Shown: positions 1 through 11,949 of the stretch, piece after piece
Layout of the letters: every line of letters starts with the position of its first letter
Numbering within the stretch: the stretch's first letter is position 1
Origin: Elmis aenea
Lineage: Eukaryota; Arthropoda; Insecta; Coleoptera; Elmidae
Length of the DNA stretch: 64,000 nucleotides
Assembly: GCA_947652605.1 (NCBI GenBank)
Contig: OX393581.1
Location: 46,771,924-46,835,923 of the forward strand
Direction of reading: 5' to 3'
The notes under the pieces: model-generated
Database searches by the model: none
Told to the model about the DNA's origin: nothing
Seen by the model: only the letters and a program-made list of their open reading frames with translations
Translations under genes and position numbers: made by a program

Positions 1-477
1 TTTTTTTAGAACCCTGCATGTTACATGTTTTGTTAATATGATACACTACACAAGTAGCTAAGACTTTTTAGCATGTATTGAAGGTGCTTTTATATTGCCA
101 ACGCGCTACTTGGCACAGGTATTATTGCGTAATAACAAAGAGACCGGATTTCACGCACCTTATTGGGCAACGGATATTTATTAACATTAAAACTTATCAG
201 TGAATAAATAACTGATTATTCGTTTTTTACCGTGTTTGCTAAACCAATAAAAGGGTGCTCATTTTTCCCTATTTTCTAGAGATACCCTACCTATTTTGTA
301 GCTATTATTTCAGCTGCACATTTTTAGTGCTTGTGAAAAACAGTGAATAACCCAATTTTTCTCATCAGAATAATCCTCAAAAGTACCCTTTGTTTGAAGC
401 TTATTTACAGCTTTTCATTAAAATGTATTTTTCTTATTTCTAGAAGATACAGATATGTAACGTTAAGTTGATTCGAT

Positions 478-549
478 TATTTATTATTTCCGCGGAGGTA
501 GTCCCCTTTCGGGTTCCTGTACTGCGACCTATTGGTCTATAGTACCCTA
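478..549 (-). mobile_element. 3' tail of a non-LTR retrotransposon
   Basis: A GC-rich block (CCGCGGAGGTAGTCCCCTTT on the plus strand) is nearly identical to the 3' end of the LINE fragment at 11950-12326. Read on the minus strand it ends in an A/T-rich tail, as expected for a severely 5'-truncated copy. Confidence 0.6.
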
Positions 550-589
550 TTCGATTATTTAATTTGTATAATATTCATTTGCATGTATA

Positions 590-800
590 CACAGGCCCTA
601 TCAGAGGGGCAGGCAAAAGGGGCAGACGTCCCGGGCCTCACAATTTTAGGGCACCTCTTACAAATCTAGGGGCCTCACAATGTTTAACTCGGTTTGTAAA
701 AAAACGTACGAATTTTCAAAAAAGCGGGAGTTATTAGTGTGAACCGGGACCTTTTTGTTTAAGTCACTTCCCCGGGCCTTGTGTTTTCTCTAAAAGACCC
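590..800. repeat. GC-rich transposon-like fragment, unclassified
   Basis: An island rich in GGGGC and GGGCC motifs (AGAGGGGCAGGCAAAAGGGG, then CCCCGGGCCTTG) stands out from the AT-rich surroundings and resembles the termini of non-autonomous DNA elements elsewhere in the window. No clean inverted repeat or target duplication was found. Confidence 0.3.
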
Positions 801-804
801 TGTA

Positions 805-1102
805 TATATGTCGTAGGCATAATGTGAAATCCGGCATTTTATAAAACGCCTAGGCACAAAACTATTAGCTTCATTTTTATTATTTATTTTTAAAAAAAAC
901 TTTAACCAACCTTTAACCTGACCCTCTACTACTGACCAAATGAATGAGGGTCAGGTTAAAGGTTGGTTAAAGCTTTTTTTTTGTATGGACCCAAATGTAT
1001 GGGTTTATGAAAAAGTCATAATTTGCTCGTTTTGCCGGCCTTTTATAAAATGCCTAGGCGTTTTATAAAATGCCGGATTTCACATTATGCCTGCGACATA
1101 TA
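805..1102. mobile_element. Foldback MITE with ~50-bp terminal inverted repeats
   Basis: The ends are long inverted repeats: the left arm TATATGTCGTAGGCATAATG continues through CCGGCATTTTATAAAACGCC, and the right arm (1050-1102) is its near-perfect reverse complement. The centre holds a second palindrome, CCAACCTTTAACCTGACCCTC at about 907 against its complement near 945-966. The element is about 300 bases with no coding capacity. Confidence 0.7.
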
Positions 1103-1154
1103 CATAACATAAAACGTGACACGAAGCAAGCGTGTATTTCGGATAATCAATATA

Positions 1155-1508
1155 AAAAATGGCGGCGTTAGATAATATTAAGCATCACGATGAAAATAAA
1201 AAAAATTTCAAAAAAGTCCGAAAATCTAAAAAATGACTGCACTTAGGTATAGGAAATGCTAATAAAAGTCCCTCTAAAATAACGTTTTGAATCCAAAAAT
1301 GCAATAAAAAATAGACCATTGTATTTAAAATAAGAAAGTAGACGTTAACTTCCGGTATTTCCGGACGTGTCGCCATCTTGAAAATATTTTTATTAAACAG
1401 ATCAGATACCATTATGGTCATAACCTCATAACCAAAATTTCAGATCCATACCCTTTTTCATTCTTCATATATTTTTAAGTCTCGGTCTCAATCAATCACC
1501 CTGTATAT
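1155..1508. repeat. Dispersed repeat, copy 1 (pairs with 25109-25466)
   Basis: It starts ATGGCGGCG and runs through AATATTAAGCATCACGATG to CAATCAATCACCCTGTATAT. The same 350-base sequence recurs in direct orientation at 25109, differing by scattered substitutions and short indels. The end motif CACCCTGTA ties it to the TA-flanked CAGGGTG foldback families in this window. Confidence 0.65.
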
Positions 1509-1684
1509 TTGGAATAAGAAAAAAAAAATTAAAAAGGCCATAGCCAACTATGGCTTCCATTTAAAAAAAGGCAAGTTTTTAACGACGAGTGTAACAAAAT
1601 TTATTTTAGTATCATCAAATTTTACATAAAAATATCTAAATTTGTGCATCTTTTCGATATTTACAACAATAACGGAGATATGAC

Positions 1685-1706
1685 ATATTATTATTATTAT
1701 TATTAT
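1685..1706. repeat. Short ATT trinucleotide microsatellite
   Basis: About seven tandem ATT units lie inside the foldback-derived repeat. The homologous copy near 49590 has only a short ATTATT run, so this expansion is specific to this copy. Confidence 0.7.
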
Positions 1707-1863
1707 GACTAAAAAACTATTTTTTTTCTAATAACTCAAAAACCGGAAATGATAGAATATTTTTGGTAACGGTTCTGAGTTGATCTCAATAAACTGCACA
1801 TTTTTGGTAATTTAAACGTTTCTCTATCTTGAATAATAAGCGAGATACCCATGTAATCCCATC

Positions 1864-2171
1864 CAGGGGCGGATCTACATAGGGACTAATAGGGCTTAAG
1901 CCCTGGACCCCTAGGCGTCGAGGGCCCACAAAAATTGAATTATTATCATACATTTTGTTTGTTTATACGTTTTTGTTAATAATATTTCTTTATTTCTTAT
2001 GTTTTTTTATATAAATCAACACCATTTCATAAATAAATACATTTCAATTCTGATTTTGATGTTATTAAAAATGAATTTTAAACCCCAATTTAAAGATTCT
2101 TAATCTAACAACAATGGAGACCATTGGACTTCAATAAGCCCTAGGCCTCGAAAAACCTAGATCCGCCCCTG
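1864..2171. mobile_element. hAT-type MITE with 8-bp TSD
   Basis: The terminal inverted repeats CAGGGGCGGATCTA and TAGATCCGCCCCTG are flanked by a perfect 8-bp direct duplication, ATCCCATC, at 1856-1863 and 2172-2179. An 8-bp TSD with CAG-type ends is diagnostic of the hAT superfamily. The 308-base interior is AT-rich and non-coding. It interrupts an older repeat, and removing it with one TSD restores the sequence seen uninterrupted near 49760. Confidence 0.85.
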
Positions 2172-2199
2172 ATCCCATCGAATTTGGACCACCCTGTAC

Positions 2200-3250
2200 A
2201 TTGGACTACAACATTTCTTTATTAACAAACTTATTTACCAACAAACTGAAATACCGTTACGCATATTTTATGAACCTCATCACTCACGGATAAATATTGA
2301 ATATAAAAATGTGTACAAATAAATACTATTTCGCACAAGTTTTTTTTTTAATATACTTGGGATGTATAAAACACTTCATACATTAAAATCGTGCAAGCAA
2401 CATAAACGGTAATGACAAGACTTACATGTAGTCACGTTTCAAACGTTCGGTAACATGAAGTTCCGATCTCTGTGTTAATTAAAGCACCGGATATGTCAAG
2501 AAGGAAGGACAAATACAAGGTAGATGTGAATGCTTAGTACACAGTTTACCCAAATAGTTTAAAATTAATTAATTAGACCGTAGGAGAACTCATACAAGTA
2601 CACAAAGTACGTGGAACGATATCGATTGACCGCAACAGCGACAGTATGTTCAACCTTAATAACAAACAAGAACTAACTTGGAATAAAACTAAATTTATTT
2701 AATAAGACAACAATAATTTCTCGCTGTTAAGCAAACGAGACTATTATTAGAAGTAATGACGTAACATCAACAGTCACCATTAAGTTGGGATGGTGTGTGT
2801 GGAGCAAACTAATTTCAAAGGTGAATCATAATTGTTTATTAACATAATGCAATTGTAAATGTTATCTAGTTATTCAAGAATTTATTAATATCAAATAAAA
2901 ACTCGGTCCAATCCGACCAAATAAAAAGTTGGCCCAAAATTAATTTCGAATAGTCTTAAAATAGGGTGACCACTGACCAGCCATCCTACTTTGGGAGGAC
3001 ATGTCCTACAATTAAACCTTTTGTCCTCCGCCTTATCTCCCCAAGAAAAAAAGCATAAATATTGTACTTTACATTTTTCCAATAAAAATAAAAACATAAG
3101 AACTGATTTCATTCTATAAAAATTGCAATGCACAATAACACATATTTTATCAAACTTTAACGCACCTGTCTATTTTTCTTTATTGCCTTTATTTTATTAT
3201 TATTATACTGTTCATTTTTTAAAAATCTTAAAAAACAAATTGAGTTTAGT
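2200..3250. other. AT-rich flank, no gene seen
   Basis: There is no exon-like or conserved coding sequence on either strand. A slightly GC-richer patch near 2960-3040 (ATCCTACTTTGGGAGGACAT) may be a decayed transposon fragment, but nothing in it could be identified. Confidence 0.5.
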
Positions 3251-3253
3251 ATA

Positions 3254-5531
3254 CAGGGTGATTCAATTTTACTGTCGCTCCCCTATAACTTTCTTAATTT
3301 AAGAGGAAACCGCTTATAAACCTTATATTATTGTAAATCGTGGTAAATTCTTTACCGAATGACATTCATATATTTTTCTACAATAAAATATGTCAGACTG
3401 GCGATTGTCAACTTTTGTTTTTGTAAAAAACATGGTATACTTTTATTTATTGACTCTGCTAGAGAATTAAGTTCTAAATCCAATAGTGTAGGGTACCATA
3501 GTTGGCTTTGACATGAATCGAAAGTTTATATTTTGCGCTTTTCAAAAATATATACTTCTCTTATGGTTGCCATTTAAAATAAGGAAGTTAGTTGTAATAT
3601 ATCAATATTCGTACGAGTAAAAAAAAATTAACATCGCTATCTTATTAAGGACAAAATACCATGCCAAAAATGTCCTTAAAGTTTTTCTCTATCATTTCGT
3701 TTGAGCGAGATATTTAACATTTTTGAAAAGTGCCAAAAATCGGTTTTTGGCTATATTTCGAAAATTAAAAAAGATATCAAAAATCTGTTAACGGCAATGA
3801 CTTTCTCTCGAAAAAATAAATCGAGACTACCTACTTAGTTTTTTATATCTCTGATAATACCCTGTATGGGCATCGAAAATAGGCCACCCAGTACATTAAA
3901 AAAATAAGCATACAACAGGCAAATTTTTGAAAAAACAATGTTTTAAAGTTATTTATTATTTTTTACAAAATCGCATTCAAGTAAACAAAACACGATCGCT
4001 GTAGTAATGGACAGTTTATAAATATGTTTTATTATTTTTTGGCACAACGATTGTGTGGAAAATAATGAATAAATTTGAAACTCATTTTTCCCAAAAATTT
4101 TCCTTTGTATGCCTATTTTTTTAATACACTATCGGATTTAGAATTTATTTCTCTATCAGACTCAATACAAAAAGTATATCGTATTTTTTTAGTAGTAGGC
4201 TTATGTCATTAGGAATATACCTGGTAAAACAAACAGTCATTTTGTTGTTATAACGATAATTTGAGAGAAATAATCACGTTTAATTGTAGATTGTTTTTAT
4301 TTTTGTACCTTTAAAACACGAAATGGCTTACGAATATTACGAAAAGTATGATATGTAAGAATGTTTTATTCAACGTAATAATAATTCTGAAGCTGCAAAT
4401 GAAATATATTTTAATCGTTGCCCATAAAGAAGACAACCTCATAAATCTATTTTTGGAAGATTAAAACAAAATCTTATTAATTGTGGGACATTTAACAAAC
4501 CCAGAATAAAGTAATACAAAATTAGATATAGCGAGGAGGCTGTTACCAATGATCATCTACAATTTTCAAAAAAGCAGGGATAAAATAATACAAACTGAAA
4601 GATAATTCAAAAATAATATAAAACTATTTACAATGAATTTTCAAATTGACTTCCATTATTTGCAACACATAATCGCAATGAAACACTGTGAACTGCGTTG
4701 TAAATATGAATATTAGAAATAGAATTAATACACTGTATAGAATTTTCTCTTAGTTCATCCATATTATTATTACTATTTTTATATAAATTGTATTTAATGT
4801 GTCCCCAAAAAAGAGATTTTGGTTTAGTCTTCCAAAAATAGATTTATTAGATCGCCTTCTTTCTGGGTGGGTAACGATTAAAATAAGTTTCACTTGCAGC
4901 TTCACAATTATTGTTACTTTGAATAGAACATTCTAACATATATATACTTTTCGTAATATTCGTAAGCCATTTTATGTTTTTAAGGTACAAAACTATAAAC
5001 TATCAACAATTAAACGTGATTATTTCTGTCAAACTATCGTTAAAACAACAGAATGACTACTACTAGAAAAAAATGAAATACGAAAAATTGCCTAATTTTT
5101 GCTATAATGCAAGGAAAATGAATAAATTGACCCCACGTGATATATATTATTGAAATGGGGAAAAATCATATTTCTCGTGATGCCACTGCCAACTATGGGT
5201 TCCATTTTAAAAAATACATCTTTATGTCACAACTTGAATATCGATTTTTTTTTGAAAAATTGTCTGCGCTACTGGGTTCTTATCAAAAAAGTGCCTGTAG
5301 AACGTCAAAATAATTTTTTTTAAATTTTAATAAACAAGCGAGATATAGTCATAAAACGAAAACGAAAAATCCAGATATCGGTAATAACTAGAAAACAAAA
5401 GAAGATAATCAATTTTAGTTTTTACCATTAACGTTATCTCGAAAAAAAATCGAGAAAGAGAGGTCCGTTTTTCCATAACTTACCTATAGTTACCGAGATT
5501 CCCTATGAAAACATCTAAATTTGCCCACCCT
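3254..5531. mobile_element. Decayed TA-flanked foldback element, family A, with nested family C half
   Basis: The left end, TA|CAGGGTGATTCAATTTTAC, matches the ends of the element at 38534-41695. Conserved stretches follow (TAAGAGGAAACC near 3300; the CACGATCGCTGTAGTAATGG block near 3990). Half of a family C foldback (about 3480-3896, ending ATAGGCCACCCAG) interrupts it; the full family C copy is at 37668-38415. Internal inverted arms at about 4200-4480 and 4815-5065 carry a degraded transposase N-terminus. The right limit, near CCCACCCTGTAC at 5524, is uncertain because several families are mixed here. Confidence 0.5.
4323..4514 (+). pseudogene. Degraded transposase N-terminus (helix-turn-helix type)
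   Basis: From ATG to TAA this frame has 64 codons with two internal stops: MAYEYYEKYDM, stop, then NNNSEAANEIYFNRCP, stop, then KSIFGRLKQN and GTFNKP. The pattern (EA..IYF..P.RR.P....F.RL...G.FNKPR) resembles the N-terminal helix-turn-helix domain, known in Pfam as DUF4817, of insect Tc1/mariner-like transposase proteins. That assignment is from memory of the pattern. The inverted arm at 4815-4990 carries a second, more decayed copy. No catalytic domain is present. Confidence 0.5.
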
Positions 5532-6085
5532 GTACATATTACTAAATTTCCTATGAACAGCTTGTGATCAAATGGATTTTTTTTATCTTGAGGACGTACC
5601 TCCGAGAAACAACTCAACCCAGAACTTTTTTTGCATCAGATGATTACGGAAGACAAAAAAAAGTTGTTTATAACAGTTTCACCGAAAAATGACATTGCAA
5701 CAGACCAAATAACCCATCATACCTACATCTAAACCCAACATAGTTTAACCGATAATCGTTGATGTTGCTTTGATATGAAAATAGTACAAGGAAATTATAC
5801 AATAAATACGAAAAAAACATGTGGCCAATAATTACACGATTATAATATAAAATCCTTGTTATCTTTGAAAGTTGGACAGTTGAGTTATCAATTGAAAAAC
5901 AACGTTTCAAAACACATTTTCTAATTAAAATACCTAAAAAGCGCTTTTTTTTTCTTAAAACAGGAAAATATGTACAACAAATTCCAGTATTTATTTGTAT
6001 GAACCTTTTATTTAAACCTTCATTTTGCTAAATAACAAAAAAATTAATATTAATGAACAACTGCACTGTTTCATTGTATAAAAAC

Positions 6086-6573
6086 CAGGGATGGAATAAC
6101 GTTTTAAATCGTTACGTTATTGTATAACGTTATTTATTATTTGTTTTCGTTACATAACGCTATAAATAACATTAAAAAAATGAATTGTTATGTTATATAA
6201 CGTTATATAACGCTACATACATTATGATATATAACGTTATAAAAATAATTTTTATTTGTAACTCTGAATTAATTTTTGGGATCTGTAAATGCAAAATTAA
6301 AAAGTAGTACAAAATTACGTTGAGATATTTTATGTTCATTTTAATTTCTAAAACTCAAACAAAATATTACATCTTCTGAAAATAAAAAGATCGCCATATA
6401 AAAATTTTATTTATAGAGAATAACGATACAAAATAACTTTTAATGAAACGTTATCGGTTATTATAACGTTATATAACGTTATTAAAATATCGTTACGTTA
6501 TTGTATAAAAAATTGTAGTTGAATCGTTATTATAACGTTATCGGGTATCGTTACGTTACGTTTTCCATCCCTG
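6086..6573. mobile_element. hAT-type MITE with 8-bp TSD and AACGTTAT-rich interior
   Basis: The ends are CAGGGATGGAATAACG and CGTTTTCCATCCCTG, flanked by a perfect 8-bp duplication, ATAAAAAC, at 6078-6085 and 6574-6581. The interior is filled with short palindromes of the type ATAACGTTAT repeated many times on both sides, so the element can fold extensively. There is no coding capacity. Confidence 0.85.
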
Positions 6574-6581
6574 ATAAAAAC

Positions 6582-9077
6582 TGCCTTATAGCATACATCG
6601 AATTAAGCGCATTTTCAGTTTGCACGTCATTTTACATAATCTCCTAATAATTACTTCGTCTCGATGAATAGTCAAGCCATCTCCAATTCTGTTTGGTTAC
6701 GTTCCCTTCCCACCGGTTCCGCTACGTTTATTTTTCTGATTGGAATACGACTACTTCGGTCTTGTTTTACAATAAAAAGAAAAAAACGCGATTGAAAAGA
6801 AGCTGACGTATTTAATTAAAATTCGGTTAGAATTTTTTTTTAATCAGAAAAATGTGAATAGCCGTTTCAATTTTAGATTTAATTGCTGGTAAATAATTAG
6901 ATTTTAAAACGGTTTTTCATTAGATTAAAATTTGTTTTAATTATTATTGCTTTGTTTTCAATTAAATATCGTCTAAACCACAAGTCCTTTAAATAAAAAG
7001 AGTAGTTGGTTGGTAAAACAGTTGTACGTGAAGCTTTAACAATAATTGTACCTACATATATGCATTGATTTTAAGATTTACATTTCTTTAATTGATTTGC
7101 TCTTCTGGCGTTTTAAAAACACGTGTTTATTGTTTGCAAAACGTTCTAAATTTAACTGTGTAATAATATTTAAAAAAGTATAACCAGGGCTGTTCAACCT
7201 TTTTGTATTTGGGATCTACTTTTTTATATACAGGGTTCTCGTTTTTCGAGGGCCACTATGGGGATCTCGTAAACGGTAAGAGTTACGACTTAAATTAGGG
7301 CAAAGTTGTATATTCAGATGCTTAACAATTTGACGCAAACAGAACTTATCTAGCTCTTTTAGTTTTTGAGATATAGGGAAAAAAGTAAAAAAGTGGACTT
7401 TTGTTGCGACGTTTCGTTTTTTTTTTTAAACCATCATCAGGTCAATTTTTTCTTATGGACGCTATATCTGATTGTAACGACAATTTGTAGAGCATTTTTT
7501 TCTGAATTCGACAATGTATAACACTTGGGACTTTTTTGAAACAATTGTTGTTAAAAATAGCAAAAACAAATATTTTATTTAAAACAAATCCTAAACGGTA
7601 TGGTAAATAATTGTCTTTGTCCCTTTTTCCTTGGAAGAAGGTGAGTAAACCGCATGAAATTACTATTAAAAGGATTTAATTAAAAAAATAGTTATTAATA
7701 AATATGTTAGGAATACATTAACATTGTTCACTTATTATCAAATATTTTTAGAATATTTTCTTTGGTTAAGTAATAAATTTCTCTAAAATGTGTATTTAAT
7801 CCTCATTTGGCATACAATTATTAACGAGTTATGCCTTTTATCTGCGTTAATGACTTCTAATAAGCAAAAAGCGATAAGAAAAACAGATTTTTGAACGTTT
7901 TTTGTAAACTATGATCTAAGGTCCACTTTCATTCAAACCCTCTTTTTTCGGCGATTATTCTTTCGAAAACTATCTATTAATTCGAAGTAAAGGTTGGAAG
8001 AATAGCTCTTCGTACTACCACTTTCGACATCTTGAATCTTGAATCATCTAACGCTAACACAATACAATTTCAAATGAAGCGTGTAAACATACAAATGTGT
8101 GAATGTCGCATGAATCCAAGTGATCTGATCAGCGCACATGACTAATGTAAACCCACTTTTAAAAAACACATCTCAATAGATTAAAAAAAATATTACTTAA
8201 GTTATCAGTAGGTACATACTTTACTTTCAAGTCAAATAAGATTGTTGACAATTATTACCTTGAGTCAATACCACAGAACATAGTCAATACGTACATACTA
8301 ATTATGTTCGGTGTTGATTAACCAAGAAATACCATTTTGATAACGTATTCATTAAAAATAGAGATTACAACAAAAAAATATTAGCGGAGTAAATATAGAC
8401 GTCGCATGTGGTAAAACGTTTAAAAGCGTTTAAAACTGTGTAATTCATATTTACAAACCACAAGGTGTATAAATTGCATGTTGCATCAAAATTACGTCAA
8501 ATTATCGGCGCCCACTTGAAGCAAAAACAAATTGATGTAATTAGAATGTACCATGTGTTACTATAACACCTTGTGTATGTTATGTGTATAACACCAAACT
8601 ATTTTCATATTTGACAGGTTACTTTGCTATTTATACAACAGGAACCACAAATCCTGTTTACAAACTGACTATAATTAAATTTATGGTTTACGCGAGCAAA
8701 AGAATATTTAAAAATTCTTACTGAAGGTGTACGAGGTATGGAATTGCTTTGGTTTTTGTTTTTCATTCTGCGATTGACAAAGTAGCAACAGCATCTGCAC
8801 AAACCACCCGCATTTTGTTTTTGCGGTTTAGTTTTAGCCATCGTGTTTTTATTAAATTTTTTAATTGAATTCGCACTACTCGCACTACACCTCCAACAAC
8901 ACTGGCTTAAAATATACTTAGTTCTCCCAACTAATGTTAACTGCAAACGCGTTTCGTATACAAACAAATGTGAGTAATTGTCGTTGAATCATTGAAAGGT
9001 ATGACCAAACTTTTAATTACAGTAAATTTGATCATGTACACGGCAAAACCTATTTCGTTATTTGAATACAGAGTTTA
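6582..9077. other. AT-rich flank with transposon scraps, no gene seen
   Basis: No convincing exon is present. A hAT-like left end (CAGGGCTGTTCAACC at 7187) and, next to it, a fragment like the end of the foldback at 46105 (GGGCCACTATGGGGATCTCG near 7250) are visible. The 120-residue minus-strand frame at 8605-8967 has no recognisable domain and is probably chance. Confidence 0.5.
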
Positions 9078-9085
9078 GTGCAATT

Positions 9086-10713
9086 TAGTGGCGGATCCAA
9101 GGGGAGGTAAATGGGGTAATTACCCCCCCTAAGACTAAGATATTTAAAAATGCAAATATTTTATTTCCTGCGTTCCTGCTTTTTATAACAAAGTCTAAAA
9201 GTCTAGTGAAGATATAAATGAATTTATAAATTCAATGATCACTTATTTAAGCAAAGTAATTGAAAACGACGATCTAATAAAGTTAAAGCTTAAATCTGAA
9301 ATCGATTTTTGGACATTAGAATGGCAACAGATATTTCAGTTAAACGAAAATGTACGGGACAGTTCTTTTGAAACGTATAAAAAATGTAACGCCGAAATAT
9401 ACCCCACTTTAAAAATCATTTTGCAAATTTTATGCACTCTTCCTGTTACCGCTGCCTCGCCAAAAAGGAGTTTTTCGGCTTTAAAAAAGTTTAAGGGGTG
9501 GTTACGATCTAATATGACAGAAGAACGTTTAACGGGATGCACCCGGGCCCCCGACAAAGGCCTCAAAACGGCAATCGATAAAAAATAATTTATCAGTTGT
9601 AATGAAAAGAAAACTTTCAAAATCAAAATAAAAAACTAATGAGAAGTACGTTCTTTAAAATAGTGGATAAAAAGGGCAGGAACAGTTCAAATTGTACAGG
9701 CCATAATATCGTTTTAGAAATGGAAAGCGAAAATAAATAAATTGAAACAAAATATATAATAGAGGATACTAATAAATTATTAGCTTCAAAGACATGACAG
9801 AATCAGCTTTTTTACTTATAAAGTCAGAGCAACACGTACTTTAACATCTAAAAATATTGAATTCGAAAATCATTAAGATAAAGTAAATAATTTTTCAAGG
9901 ATTAAGGACTAGGTAGAAGTGCAAAAATTCCTACCCATCGTATATGTAAAATAAAAACGTTTTTTTCGATGAGATAGGTACTTGTGAAACTTTAGATGAC
10001 CCTGTAACAAGTTATTAGATATTTGTTTGTTTTGTGCCGTAATCGACAACTTGATTTCTCGAGAGAAATGTAATTTTTTTGCAATATTACCCATCGAAAA
10101 AAAAAGAACTTACAATGAGAAACTTTGAAGATATAATTGAAAAATGGGCTGTTCAATGCCCAATCTAAAACTGGTGTATCATAAAATTTTTAAAAAAATA
10201 ATTATTGTGGTTTTGTTGTGTTGTAAGAAAAATTTATTGTTATTAATAAACTTATTATGTACTACAGTAAATACCAACCCGAAACATTGGATATAGGAAC
10301 GTATATATCTGATAATTAAAATTTTATTAGTTCAATGTAAGAATTTTCCAAATAAAATTTGTATAGGAGGCCCCAAAATAAATTTTTGCACCCGGGTCCC
10401 GACATATAGATGACTGGCCCTGCGTATATTTACTATCGCTTACAATTAAATAAAGTACTTTTTGTTTTAATAGAATTAGTTTTAGTTCAATGTATTATAA
10501 AACTGTATATTACAAAAATAGTCATATTTATTCTACACTTCCCATATACTTTTAGCCATTGGCCTGTTTTTCGTTTGAAAAATTGATAATTACAATTATT
10601 AAGGGGTGAAGCGAAACAATTGCTGATTTAAGTTGAGAGAAAAAAAAAACAGCGGAGGCCAATTGACAAGGGCCAATGAAAGTTTTAATTACCCCCCCTA
10701 AGATCCGCCCTTG
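9086..10713 (+). mobile_element. hAT element, internally degraded, with 8-bp TSD
   Basis: The left end TAGTGGCGGATCC and right end GGATCTTAGG-type inverted repeat (GATCCGCCCTTG on the plus strand) are flanked by GTGCAATT (9078-9085) and GTGCAACT (10714-10721), an 8-bp TSD with one mismatch. Inside is the C-terminal part of a hAT transposase. The sub-terminal ATTACCCCCCCTAAG is present at both ends. The N-terminal and catalytic parts are missing or unrecognisable, so this copy cannot be autonomous. Its GGCGGATC terminus is shared with the MITE at 1864, so it may belong to that MITE's parent family. Confidence 0.8.
9235..9588 (+). pseudogene. hAT transposase C-terminal dimerisation domain (fragment)
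   Basis: An open frame of 117 codons contains TLPVTAASPKRSFSALKKFK and LRSNMTEERL. This is the classic C-terminal hAT dimerisation signature (LP.T.AS.ERSFS.LK..K..LR..M...RL). The upstream DDE catalytic region and BED finger are absent, and the downstream residues (RAPDKGLKTAID) look like read-through into non-coding sequence. It is a remnant, about a sixth of a typical transposase. Confidence 0.82.
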
Positions 10714-11070
10714 GTGCAACTCAGGTATTTTCCATGGACGACAAACTACAATGTGCTTCAGCTACTAGTAAACAAACTAATCGCATTGTTTGAAGCAATC
10801 GGTGGTTTACGTATTTTATTTGCAAGAAACTAATCATTGTTTTTATTTGAAGGTTGTTGATAGCAAAGTAGTAAATAAAACCATGGCCAACTTCATTAAT
10901 AATCATGGTGTATAAAGCTAATTACAGAAAAACAGAATGGTGAAAAAATTCAAAAGTATTTTTGTCATGTAAAGATACGTTAGATAAACGTCTCCTGTAA
11001 AATTCAAATGAAAATTCACAGCAGTTTGAAAATTATTTATAGTTACGTCTGTCGAGCTGTACATTTATTA

Positions 11071-11409
11071 ACATGCCCTCTCAATTTCAAAAAATTTTAC
11101 GCGCCGTTTTGATTTTATTTAAGATCGTAGGAAGGGAGTAATTTCATGAGTATATACAAATCTGCACATTCTTATGCAAGAAACGCTAAAACGTGTGTTA
11201 TTTTTTTGAAATTTTGACCACATCTTGAGATACATTAGCTTAACATGCCCTATCAATTTCAAAATGTTGTTACGCGCCGTTTTGATTTTATCTAAGATCG
11301 TAGGAAGGGAGTAATTTCATGAGCATATACAAATCTACACATACTTATGCAAGAAACGCTAAAACGTGTTTTATTATTTTGAAATTTTGACCACATCTTG
11401 AGATACATT
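11071..11409. repeat. Tandem duplication, two ~172-bp units
   Basis: Units start at 11071 and 11243 with ACATGCCCT and share ACGCGCCGTTTTGATTTTAT, GATCGTAGGAAGGGAGTAAT and GACCACATCTTGAGATACAT. A partial third start (ATATACAAATCTGC) follows near 11416. The two units differ at only a few positions, so the duplication is fairly recent. The length is typical of satellite monomers but only two copies are present. Confidence 0.8.
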
Positions 11410-11468
11410 TGATGAATATATACAAATCTGCAATGTAATATAAATTATAGTTCATGTTGCATACTTAG

Positions 11469-11854
11469 CATTGGCGTACGCAAGGGGGGAATTAGGGGGA
11501 TAAATCCCCTTCGAAAGTATGCAAAGAACTAAAATTATAATTACCGCATTTCAAAATTGCGCGAGACTGCTTTTCCATATATAAATATAATAATAAAATA
11601 TATTGTTTGTATATTTTAGACATAAATGCCATTTTTGGGTACGTTTGGCCTTAAAATATTTTTTTAAAAATTGCCTGTAGCGCTGCCTCCTTGGACCCCC
11701 TCAACTCTTTCTTATGACTCACTTTTTATATCTAGTTCCCATAATTATTTTCTAAATTTCACCATTACCATGCCTCGTTTGAAATTAGTCAGTATTAATT
11801 TTGCAAATTAAAAAAATATCCCCTCCTGAAATATTTTTCTGCGTACGCCACTGG
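11469..11854. mobile_element. hAT-like MITE (GGCGTACGCA ends)
   Basis: The inverted ends are CATTGGCGTACGCA (left) and TGCGTACGCCACTG (right), with sub-terminal GGGGGGAATTAGGGGGAT against ATATCCCCTCCTGA. The end type CA[GT]TGGCGTACGCA is common for non-autonomous hAT elements. I could not find a matching 8-bp TSD, so the exact limits are less sure than for the other copies. Confidence 0.65.
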
Positions 11855-11949
11855 TAGTAAAATATAATATTAATTTTTCAGCAGACAAAATTAAGTATCT
11901 TTTAAACCATCCTTCACACCCTATTTTAAATTTACAACTTTATTTTAAA

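Larger units (their letters stand above)
1509..2200. mobile_element. CAGGGTG-type foldback half, interrupted by a hAT MITE
   Basis: The sequence from about 1530 (CATAGCCAACTATGGCTTCC) to GGACCACCCTGTA near 2198 matches the right half of the element at 49087-49789. It is split at position 1863 by a separate 308-base insertion, so it is the older of the two. A TTA microsatellite lies at 1685-1706. Confidence 0.6.

Noticed and set aside
8605..8967. 120-codon minus-strand frame with several Cys residues
   Set aside because: No domain, no splice-site support and a composition typical of chance frames; left uncalled.
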